Notes under the pieces: generated by a model
What the model saw: the letters and a program-made list of their open reading frames with translations, nothing else
The model's database searches: none
What the model was told of the DNA's origin: nothing
In this document: positions 1 through 5,779 of the stretch, in pieces
Layout: each line of letters opens with the position of its first letter
Position numbering within the stretch: position 1 is the first letter of the stretch
Assembly: GCA_958441075.1 (NCBI GenBank)
Contig: CAUCBQ010000081.1
Span: forward strand, 1 to 9,848
Origin: an uncultured Clostridiaceae bacterium
Lineage (GTDB): Bacteria > Bacillota > Clostridia > Lachnospirales > Lachnospiraceae
Length of the DNA: 9,848 bases
Direction of reading: 5' to 3'
Translations under genes and position numbers: made by a program

Positions 1-864
1 CAGCCAGGCAGCGCCCAAAAGCCCGGCTCTGTTTCCCAGAGCGGCAGGCAGTATTTTTACGTCTCTGAAGCTTGGCATAATCCGTTCCATGGCCTGAATT
101 CTTACCTGCTCTGTAACATAGGGCTGAGCCATCACCCCTCCGCCTAAAATCACGCAGGAGGGATTAAAAATATGTATCAGCGTCTGAAGGCCGTTTACAA
201 TCTCACCGATCCATTGGTCCACGATCTCCCTCACGCCCGGCTGCTCTATGGCAGAAAAGATTTTTCTCCCGTCTGTAAGACCGGGATCAAGGGCCATGGC
301 TCTGGCCGCAAGGGCTGTGGCAGAAGCATATTTTTCATAACAGCCGCTGAAAAAGTCGCCTTCTGTCCGGTCCTCCGGATGAACCAGAAGGCCTCCGAAT
401 TCCCCTGCTGAAAAAGCGCAGCCGTGATATACCTTCTGATCGATCACAATCGCCCCTCCTACGCCGGTACCATAGGTGAGACAGAGAAAATCCGTTTCCC
501 CCCGGCCCGCGCCGAAGATTCCCTCTCCCAGAGCGGCCGCATTTACATCATTTTCCACCGCCACCGGCACCTGAAACCGCTCTCTTAAAATACGCCCGAT
601 CTCCATCCCCGTATAGCCGGGAATATTTTCATTGGCATAGCGGATCACGCCTGTCCGGGAGTCTACCTGTCCGGCGGTGCTGATGCCGATGGAATCGAAA
701 TTGCCATAGCTTTCCAGAATCCTTACCGCCTGCTCCACTACATGGCTTCCTCCAAGCCCTGCGTTGGTAGGCGTTTCCCTTACCTCTTTTGTTTCGTCTC
801 CTGTCCCCGTCCATATCCCTGACTTAATGGAGGTTCCTCCGATATCCAGTGCTGCTGTCCCCAT
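1..864 (-). CDS. nanK: ROK-family sugar kinase, probable N-acetylmannosamine kinase (3' end cut by window)
   Basis: Cytoplasmic ATP-dependent sugar kinase of the ROK family; next to nanE it probably makes ManNAc-6-phosphate, NanE's substrate. The frame is open for 288 codons to the window edge. The N-terminal phosphate-binding motif DIGGTSIKSG is at residues 7-16, the catalytic Asp is probably D106 in VENDVNAAALGE, the second phosphate loop TYGTGVGGA is at 130-138, and GEFGG is at 154-158. The last visible residues (ALGNRAGLLGAAWL) are a typical ROK C-terminus, so little is missing. The usual ROK zinc site (a His just after GEFG, then CxCGxxGC) is absent: GEFG is followed by Gly and only one Cys remains (C175 in SGCYE). 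The ATG at 864 follows a clear AGGAGG. It starts 10 bp after the nanE stop, so the two are co-transcribed. Family assignment is firm. The substrate is inferred from context, and another amino sugar or glucose is possible. Confidence 0.85.
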   Translation of the reverse strand, partial: MGTAALDIGGTSIKSGIWTGTGDETKEVRETPTNAGLGGSHVVEQAVRILESYGNFDSIGISTAGQVDSRTGVIRYANENIPGYTGMEIGRILRERFQVPVAVENDVNAAALGEGIFGAGRGETDFLCLTYGTGVGGAIVIDQKVYHGCAFSAGEFGGLLVHPEDRTEGDFFSGCYEKYASATALAARAMALDPGLTDGRKIFSAIEQPGVREIVDQWIGEIVNGLQTLIHIFNPSCVILGGGVMAQPYVTEQVRIQAMERIMPSFRDVKILPAALGNRAGLLGAAWL

Positions 865-874
865 GGCCTTCCTC

Positions 875-1573
875 CTATCGGCTTCTCACCGCGTCCATAA
901 AACGATTCGCAATCTCCAGCGGCCTTGTAATTGCCCCGCCTACCACAATGGAAAATGCGCCCGCATCCAGCATCTTAACCGCCTGATCCGGATAGTGGAT
1001 TTTCCCCTCTCCGATCACCGGAACATCCACGGTCTTTGACAGCCGGCTTACCAGCTCATAATCCGGACCGTCCATATGGGGGGAATCTTCCGTATAGCCA
1101 CTCATGGTTGTCCCCACAATGTCCATCCCCAGCTTCCAGGCATTGACACCCTCCTCATAATTCGATATATCCGCCATGAGAATGGCATCCGGATACTTCT
1201 GGCGAACCTCTTTGATAAACTCGTTTACGGTTTTTCCGTCTCCCCGTGTGCGCAGCGTACAGTCCAAAGCGATCACATCGCTTCCCACAGCCACAAGCTC
1301 ATCTACCTCCTTCATGGTAGGGGTAATATAGCTTTCAAATCCGGGATACTGGATCTTCACCAGACCAATCACCGGAAGGCCCGTTTCCTCCTTGATTGCA
1401 GCCACATCCCGGATACTGCTGGTACGTATGGCCGGCGCTCCCGCCATTTTGGCAGCCCGGGCCATCAGATACATCACTGACTTTTCCTCCACATAGAGAG
1501 GCTCCCCCGGAATGGCCTGACATGAGATGATCATCTGCCCCCTGATCCGCTCAAATAGTTCCTGCTTGTTCAT
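875..1573 (-). CDS. nanE: N-acetylmannosamine-6-phosphate 2-epimerase
   Basis: Cytoplasmic TIM-barrel enzyme that interconverts ManNAc-6-P and GlcNAc-6-P, feeding sialic acid or ManNAc carbon into amino-sugar catabolism. It has 232 residues, the normal family length. Diagnostic segments are ISCQAIPGEPLY (16-27), GLVKIQYPG with the expected catalytic Lys at K73, ALDCTLRTR (102-110), MADISNYEEG (133-142), GTTMSGYT (154-161), GEGKIHYP with the expected catalytic Glu at E189, and the phosphate-binding end VVGGAITRP (210-218). The ATG at 1573 (MNKQELFERI) is chosen because AGGAGGAGA lies just upstream; an in-frame extension to 1609 has no comparable site and lacks family similarity. It is the first gene of the nanE-ROK kinase operon, with a promoter at 1657-1685 and a leader of about 75 nt. 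The residue roles come from the known NanE family; the identification itself is very clear. Confidence 0.96.
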   Translation of the reverse strand: MNKQELFERIRGQMIISCQAIPGEPLYVEEKSVMYLMARAAKMAGAPAIRTSSIRDVAAIKEETGLPVIGLVKIQYPGFESYITPTMKEVDELVAVGSDVIALDCTLRTRGDGKTVNEFIKEVRQKYPDAILMADISNYEEGVNAWKLGMDIVGTTMSGYTEDSPHMDGPDYELVSRLSKTVDVPVIGEGKIHYPDQAVKMLDAGAFSIVVGGAITRPLEIANRFMDAVRSR

Positions 1574-1639
1574 GTATCTCCTCCTGTTCTGCACTGCCTT
1601 TGCAGACATTCCCCATTTTGCCCAAAAGACCTGTGCTGT

Positions 1640-1707
1640 GAAATATTTCTTTTATAACTATATCATAAAGAAATATTTTTTTCAATTATAAATGTGTCGG
1701 AATATTT
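1640..1707. promoter_or_regulatory. Operator-like repeat array over the nanE promoter
   Basis: Three copies of GAAATATTT start at 1640, 1670 and 1699 (the last with one mismatch, GGAATATTT), spaced 30 and 29 bp apart. The first is a perfect 10-bp palindrome, GAAATATTTC. The first two also form a perfect 12-bp inverted repeat, AAATATTTCTTT (1641-1652) against AAAGAAATATTT (1667-1678), which brackets the -10 box; the second copy overlaps the spacer. This geometry fits a dimeric or tetrameric repressor. RpiR-type NanR regulators are known to control nan operons in clostridia, so one is a reasonable guess, but no regulator gene is in this window and the site identity is inferred. Confidence 0.5.
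1657..1685 (-). promoter_or_regulatory. Sigma-A promoter of the nanE operon
   Basis: Reading leftward, -35 TTGAAA (1680-1685), a 17-bp spacer, then -10 TATAGT (1657-1662). This places the transcription start near 1650 and gives a leader of about 75 nt to the nanE ATG at 1573. The spacing is ideal and each hexamer departs only slightly from consensus. The promoter is embedded in the GAAATATTT repeat array described separately, so it is probably repressor-controlled. Confidence 0.75.
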
Positions 1708-1720
1708 TTTTATCAGGTAT

Positions 1721-1768
1721 AAAAAACAGGATCGTCCGGAGAATGTTTCTCACAGACAATCCTGTTTT
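1721..1768 (-). terminator. Intrinsic terminator after the AIM24-family gene
   Basis: A perfect 10-bp inverted repeat, AAAACAGGAT (1723-1732) with ATCCTGTTTT (1759-1768), extended inward by GTC/GAC after one mismatch. In the leftward direction it is followed by the T-run at 1726-1721. It lies 15 bp beyond the AIM24 stop codon and ends the DUF5722-AIM24 unit before the nanE promoter. Confidence 0.8.
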
Positions 1769-1782
1769 CCAAACACTGCAAA

Positions 1783-2556
1783 TCAGATATTGGGCATCTT
1801 CGCTGTAGGCATCATCAGAACTTTTCCCGTACCTCGGTATACATTTACCAGGCCTTCGCCGGAAGCCGCAGAGCCGATCAGGCTCTTTCCTGAACGTTCT
1901 ACTGTAAAGTCAAGGCTCTTGCTCCAGGCAATGGCATGATTACCGTCTACCTTGAGAACATCATTCTGAAGCTCAATCTCGATCAACTCCTCTTTGGGAC
2001 ATTCGGATTCAATACAGAATACTCCGTTTCCATTCAGGCTCAGGTTGAACAGCCCCTCTCCTCCGGCCACAGCAGAGGAAAAATTGGAACGCATCACTGC
2101 CTTGTGCTGCAAGGTAGATTCACAGGCTAAAAACAGTCCGTCATCCAATACCACGCCTCCGCCCCACCCGGCTGCATCCATAAGGATCAGATACTTATAG
2201 GTGGGTTCCAGTACCAGAACTCCGCTTCCCGTATACTCCGGCTTTATGGCAGACTCTCCTGTTGCCTTGCCTCTGACTGCCTTGCCAAGAAAATCTCCTA
2301 CGCCTTTGATTCCTGTAGTGGCCTTTACATCTCCCAGCATCCACTGCATGGCTCCTGCCTGAATGGTCACATTGGACTGATCCAGACTGCATACCAGCTG
2401 GCGCTTTTTCACGTTCATCTGAGCGCAGAAATAGGCGGTTACTGCAGATCCCGGAGTAACGCTTAAATCGCGCTGATACTCGATTACCTCGAAGGCTCCC
2501 AGCTTTGCAAGAACTTTTACATCGTCATTGTCGGTAAAATTAGAAATACGGTACAT
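1783..2556 (-). CDS. AIM24 family protein
   Basis: A 257-residue protein of the AIM24/TIGR00266 family, soluble beta-rich proteins whose bacterial function is unknown. Recognisable features are the repeated Gly-rich beta segments: SVTPGSAVTAY (32-42), IQAGAMQWMLGDV (65-77), the GVGDFLGKAVRGKATGESAI loop (85-104), YTGSGVLVLEPT (108-119), AGGEGLFNLSLNGNG (164-178) and SGEGLVNVYRGTGKVLMMP (232-250). There is no signal peptide or membrane helix, so it is probably cytoplasmic. The ATG at 2556 (MYRISNFTDN) is preceded by AGGAGGGAATCT; a longer in-frame start at 2604 would reach close to the upstream gene's stop and has no such site. It lies 54 bp downstream of the DUF5722 gene and is followed by a strong terminator, so it is probably the second gene of that operon. 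The family call is confident; no biochemical role can be given. Confidence 0.88.
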   Translation of the reverse strand: MYRISNFTDNDDVKVLAKLGAFEVIEYQRDLSVTPGSAVTAYFCAQMNVKKRQLVCSLDQSNVTIQAGAMQWMLGDVKATTGIKGVGDFLGKAVRGKATGESAIKPEYTGSGVLVLEPTYKYLILMDAAGWGGGVVLDDGLFLACESTLQHKAVMRSNFSSAVAGGEGLFNLSLNGNGVFCIESECPKEELIEIELQNDVLKVDGNHAIAWSKSLDFTVERSGKSLIGSAASGEGLVNVYRGTGKVLMMPTAKMPNI

Positions 2557-2576
2557 AGATTCCCTCCTGTTCTTTC

Positions 2577-2603
2577 TGATATCGCAGCACGCGGCAGATA
2601 TCA
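2577..2603 (-). repeat. Intercistronic stem-loop between the DUF5722 and AIM24 genes
   Basis: TGATATC (2577-2583) and GATATCA (2597-2603) form a perfect 7-bp inverted repeat with a 13-nt loop, between the DUF5722 stop and the AIM24 ribosome binding site. No T-run follows it in the leftward direction, so it is not an obvious terminator. It may affect mRNA processing or stability, or may be chance. Confidence 0.3.
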
Positions 2604-2610
2604 CTTGATT

Positions 2611-4347
2611 TTACTTTTCCAGATTCCTCCACTTGAAGTTTGGAATCACATCGGACCATTTTTCAATTCCGATAATTGACTTGGCAAACTCTGAAGTCTC
2701 CAAAGTTGCATTTTTCTTGTCAATATCACGGAATACCTGCCAGATCTTCTTGCGCTTAGTCGCTACAATTTTATCCGGCTGGTTCATATCGCATGCCCAC
2801 AGACCAAACTTCAGCCCCTGTTTGGCCTCGCTTGGAGCATCTACCTGACGGCTGACCGTATATGCGTCAATATACGGATTGCTGTCTACGATATAATAGG
2901 AATAGGCATAGGCGGCTGCCTGAATCTCAGGAATATCCCCTCTGGTGGGACTGTAAGAGGTAAAGCCCTGTTCTGTCAAAATAATATGCCGCACATTTCC
3001 CGAAGGAGCCCTAAGAGCCTCCTGATTAAAGTAATCTGTAAGCACGTTCAGATTGGCGAAGTTAATAACAGGCGAGTTAAAATCATTTGTAAAGAGTCCC
3101 GTAGATTTGGGATCATCCCAGAATTCCGGCTCAATCATAGGACAGGGGTATGGATGGTAGGCCAGTCCCCAGTCCATCTGCCCCTGAATATTAGCTATGG
3201 AGTTAAAACTGTCTACGATTTCCTTCCCTCCGTATTTCTGCTTTCCGTCAATCTCATTCATCCAGTTGTAATCCAGTGAGAAATATACCCGGTTATTGGC
3301 ATTAGTGCTCTTGATCGCGGTGTAGAAAATACGGAATGCCTGCTGATATGCCTTTACATAATTTGTAAGATCCATGGGCCCCATATAATTCCACTGCTGG
3401 TTATTAATTTCATTTCCAATAATCCAGTTGGAAACCTTTCCATGATTGGGGTCTTTTCCGCTGTAATGGTCAGCCAGAAATGCCGCAATGGCCCTGGTCT
3501 GCTCAAAGCCTGCTTCATTTGCTCCATTAAACATATAATAAAAAGCATTGGAAGACTTTTTCGTACCCGGATAGATCAGCTCCGGACGACTGGGATTCCA
3601 GTCATTTAAAATGATTACTGTAACGGTCATTCCCTTGTTTGAGAGGGCGCTGATGGTTCTGTCGTAATCATCCATGATGGCTTTGTTGAAATGATAGGTC
3701 TTGCCGTCATATTCATAGTCAATGCCTGTACCCATAATCTGTGAAAAAGCAATATTGGTTGTCACATGCTTTACCCCCAGATCAAAAGCGTCTTCCAGCA
3801 TATCAATCTCAATATTAAGTCCCTTTTTTGTCAGAGGATCTTTAAACGGTTCCCTGTTCTTTGCCACTGCCTCCGGATTGGTGATGTAATGGGGCTCGCT
3901 GACCGCTGTATATTCTGTACCGTCATAGGCAGCCAGTATGAATTTGCTGTAAAGGCGGTCTGCCGTGCTTCCGAAATTTAACGGAACCTGTGCTTTTGAT
4001 GAGGTAAGAGCGTCTGCCGAAGCAATATAATCTGTCCTGCTCTCCAGGCTGTCCTCATAGGGCTGCTGCTCGAAGACGTAAACCCTGCCGTCGGTGCCTG
4101 CAGCATCACCGCTGGTGGAAAAGGTGATTTCCACATTCTGCTTATCGGCCGTCACCCGGCAGGAAAGAATCTGGCCTGTAAGCTTAATCTCCTCTTCCGC
4201 CTCCTCCTCTGATGCCTCATCGGAAGCCTGCGTTTCCTCTGCGGACACAGACCTGGAAAAAGCTCCCAGACTTACCGCAGTTACGCCAAAAAACAGCGCC
4301 GCTGCCATAGCCATTCCTCTGGTTCTTTTAAACAGTTTATGTTTCAT
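2611..4347 (-). CDS. Secreted DUF5722 protein, glycoside-hydrolase-like TIM barrel
   Basis: A 578-residue exported protein of unknown substrate. Residues 1-36 are a signal peptide: basic start MKHKLFKRTR, hydrophobic core 11-30, probable cleavage after SVSA. There is no lipobox Cys and no LPxTG anchor, so the product is likely released. A very acidic stretch (37-53) and a beta-rich N-terminal domain (about 56-155) precede a catalytic-type barrel (about 165-545). Sequence hallmarks resemble clan GH-A glycosidases: WIIGNEINNQQWN with Asn312-Glu313 as candidate acid/base, AYHPYPCP (396-403), and IILTEQGF with Glu459 as candidate nucleophile. I recognise it as DUF5722-like from memory; the catalytic residues are inferred. 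The ATG at 4347 is preferred because GGAGG precedes it by about 10 nt; an in-frame GTG at 4383 would add 12 residues ahead of the signal peptide. It has its own promoter, is followed by the AIM24 gene, and probably acts on an external polysaccharide. Confidence 0.82.
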   Translation of the reverse strand: MKHKLFKRTRGMAMAAALFFGVTAVSLGAFSRSVSAEETQASDEASEEEAEEEIKLTGQILSCRVTADKQNVEITFSTSGDAAGTDGRVYVFEQQPYEDSLESRTDYIASADALTSSKAQVPLNFGSTADRLYSKFILAAYDGTEYTAVSEPHYITNPEAVAKNREPFKDPLTKKGLNIEIDMLEDAFDLGVKHVTTNIAFSQIMGTGIDYEYDGKTYHFNKAIMDDYDRTISALSNKGMTVTVIILNDWNPSRPELIYPGTKKSSNAFYYMFNGANEAGFEQTRAIAAFLADHYSGKDPNHGKVSNWIIGNEINNQQWNYMGPMDLTNYVKAYQQAFRIFYTAIKSTNANNRVYFSLDYNWMNEIDGKQKYGGKEIVDSFNSIANIQGQMDWGLAYHPYPCPMIEPEFWDDPKSTGLFTNDFNSPVINFANLNVLTDYFNQEALRAPSGNVRHIILTEQGFTSYSPTRGDIPEIQAAAYAYSYYIVDSNPYIDAYTVSRQVDAPSEAKQGLKFGLWACDMNQPDKIVATKRKKIWQVFRDIDKKNATLETSEFAKSIIGIEKWSDVIPNFKWRNLEK

Positions 4348-4410
4348 TTTGAGATTACCTCCAAAATTGATGTGTGTACTCACGGAATATCCGTTTTGAT
4401 GTCAACCTCT

Positions 4411-4439
4411 ATGATACATAATCTATCTTACAAATTCAA
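4411..4439 (-). promoter_or_regulatory. Promoter of the DUF5722 gene
   Basis: Leftward -35 TTGAAT (4434-4439), a 17-bp spacer, and -10 TATCAT (4411-4416), giving a start near 4404 and a leader of about 57 nt to the ATG at 4347. The surrounding 4384-4476 is AT-rich and otherwise shows no gene. No terminator for the upstream yitT-type gene is visible here, so read-through from it is possible. Confidence 0.55.
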
Positions 4440-4476
4440 TTACGATTTTATTACATTATCTTACCATTAACGATAA

Positions 4477-5355
4477 TTATCTGTACACCTTCTTCAGAGT
4501 AAATCCCCTCCCCTGAACCTCATTGATCTGATTGATAACCATAAAGGCCTCAGGGTCCTCATCCAGCACCAGCTGATTGAGCCTTGGCAGATCCCGCTTG
4601 GAAATCACAGCCAGCACCATATCCTGTTCACGGTGAAGATAGCCTGTTTCCATATGAAGCAGGCTGGTTCCGCAGTCTAACCGCTGACTGATAAGGGCAT
4701 TGATCTGCTTATAACGGCGGCTGACAATTTTTACCTGCATCTTTGCCTTACCAGCCATAAGAACCTTATCCAGAACCAGAGTGTAGGTGACAATCAAAAG
4801 AATTCCGTAGAGCACTGCCTCAGTCGACGAAGTGACCAGTTGCATTGCCAGAATCACACAGTCCAGCACATAAAGGGACAGCGATACGTTGATTCCGCAT
4901 TTTTTGTGAAGGATCAGGCAGGGGATGTCCACACCACCCGTAGATGCTCCTGCCTTTATGACAATGCCGATTCCCGCTCCGATGAGAATACCGGCATAAA
5001 TCACAGCTACCAGGCGTTCCTCCATGCAGAATCCCTGTATTCCTGTGCGCTCCATTACTGCCAGCGCAGCCGGATAAAAAACAGTGCTCAATGCTGTAGT
5101 AAGGGCGAATTCCTTTCCCAGCTGCCATAGCCCCAGTCCAAAGACCGTAATATTAAAAATACTTACAAACAGGCTCACTGGGATTCCCCAAAGCCTGTTA
5201 AAAAACAGGCCCATGCCTGTAGTGCCGCCGGTTACAAGCCCGTTTGGCATAATAAACAGCACTACCGCCATAGCATAAATTGCATTTCCAAATAAAATGG
5301 CTCCCACCCGTGCGGTCATACGAAGCCATTTTTGTCTGTCGTTTTTCTGTTCCAT
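4477..5355 (-). CDS. YitT family membrane protein (DUF161 + DUF2179)
   Basis: A 292-residue integral membrane protein of the YitT family, common in Firmicutes and without an established transport substrate. The N-terminal membrane domain (about 14-200) has five or six hydrophobic segments and the family signatures NAIYAMAVVLFIMPNGLVTG (24-43), continuing GGTTGMGLFFN (43-53), and KAGASTGGVDIP (134-145). The C-terminal cytoplasmic DUF2179 domain (about 205-290) includes RRYKQINALI and DEDPEAFMVINQINEVQGRGF (two adjacent pieces within 265-285). Length is normal. The ATG at 5355 follows AAGGGAGAAA. It is transcribed divergently from thiW from a promoter immediately adjacent to the thiW promoter; this does not prove a thiamine link. 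Nothing visible predicts its substrate. Confidence 0.92.
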   Translation of the reverse strand: MEQKNDRQKWLRMTARVGAILFGNAIYAMAVVLFIMPNGLVTGGTTGMGLFFNRLWGIPVSLFVSIFNITVFGLGLWQLGKEFALTTALSTVFYPAALAVMERTGIQGFCMEERLVAVIYAGILIGAGIGIVIKAGASTGGVDIPCLILHKKCGINVSLSLYVLDCVILAMQLVTSSTEAVLYGILLIVTYTLVLDKVLMAGKAKMQVKIVSRRYKQINALISQRLDCGTSLLHMETGYLHREQDMVLAVISKRDLPRLNQLVLDEDPEAFMVINQINEVQGRGFTLKKVYR

Positions 5356-5413
5356 TGCAAATTTCTCCCTTATTTTATATCTGAAAGGCAGGGAATTTTA
5401 TTTCCCATCTCCG

Positions 5414-5442
5414 AGGGTATCATTTTTCACAGACGCTGTCAA
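5414..5442 (-). promoter_or_regulatory. Promoter of the YitT-family gene
   Basis: Leftward -35 TTGACA (5437-5442, full consensus), a 17-bp spacer, and a weak -10 TACCCT (5414-5419) helped by an upstream TGA, an extended -10 form. The start would be near 5407, about 50 nt before the ATG at 5355. Its -35 box is the left arm of a palindrome shared with the thiW promoter. Confidence 0.5.
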
Positions 5443-5449
5443 GAAAGCC

Positions 5450-5477
5450 TTGACAATCTCCGTCCTGCGTTTATAAT
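5450..5477 (+). promoter_or_regulatory. Strong sigma-A promoter of thiW-thiM
   Basis: Consensus -35 TTGACA (5450-5455), a 16-bp spacer, and consensus -10 TATAAT (5472-5477). The start is expected near 5484-5486, nearly 300 nt upstream of the thiW ATG. Such a strong promoter followed by a long leader and an intrinsic terminator fits control by premature termination. Confidence 0.85.
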
Positions 5478-5484
5478 ACATTTA

Positions 5485-5716
5485 GAACTTTTGTATCTGT
5501 TTCCTTTTTTCGGATGCTGAGCCGGTGTGAGGGGGAGCGCCCTGACGCTGCGTACAAAAGGATAGCGATGGGAGTCCGTGTTTCGGATTGAGAGGATGCA
5601 ATCAAGCATTGACCGAAGAGCGCATATTCTGCGCCCTATTACAGCTGTCTGGAAGCTGCCGCCGCTATGCCTGTATCCCGGAAACGCAGATCCGACGCAC
5701 GCAGGTGCGTTTTTTT
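5485..5716 (+). ncRNA. Structured thiW leader RNA, candidate riboswitch or attenuator of unknown class
   Basis: About 230 nt from the predicted transcription start to an intrinsic terminator, with no convincing protein gene. Hand folding gives a long-range stem closing about 115 nt: CGGATGC (5511-5517) pairs with GCAT (5606-5609) and CCG (5613-5615) across a TGA bulge, extended by TT/AA and weaker U-G pairs. Inside are hairpins AGCG/CGCT (5536-5549) and TCCG/CGGA (5575-5587), the latter competing with GATTG/CAATC (5586-5603). After it come GCGCA/TGCGC (5620-5634), CAGCT/AGCTG (5642-5658) and the terminator. CTGCGT (5548-5553) can also pair with ACGCAG (5684-5689), next to the terminator, a possible switching contact. 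I looked for the TPP aptamer consensus (CUGAGA, then ACCUGAU and a GCGUAGGGA-like end) and did not find it; nor did I recognise T-box, cobalamin, SAM, FMN, lysine or M-box signatures. The pairings are not computed. Confidence 0.5.
5695..5716 (+). terminator. Intrinsic terminator in the thiW leader
   Basis: ACGCAC (5695-5700), tetraloop GCAG, GTGCGT (5705-5710), merging into seven T residues (5710-5716). It lies 63 bp before the thiW start codon and downstream of the strong promoter, so it would end transcription before the gene unless prevented. This is the main evidence that the leader is regulatory. Confidence 0.75.
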
Positions 5717-5779
5717 GTACCCGGAATTATCACCGGCACCCTGTCGGTATTCCCTGCAGCAGAAAAGAGGAAGGAATCT

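Noticed and set aside
875..1480. Open frames antisense to nanE (1076-1480) and in another frame (1335-1523)
   Set aside because: Shadows of nanE with no family resemblance and no ribosome binding site.
5571..5640. TPP riboswitch, suggested by TTGAGA at 5588-5593 and a hairpin with an AT loop at 5620-5634
   Set aside because: The flanking strands do not pair as the TPP P2 helix requires and the conserved second half is absent, so I could not support the call.
5588..5779. N-terminal extension of thiW from 5588
   Set aside because: It would cross the intrinsic terminator and shows no family similarity; the ATG at 5780 has a good ribosome binding site and matches the ThiW N-terminus.
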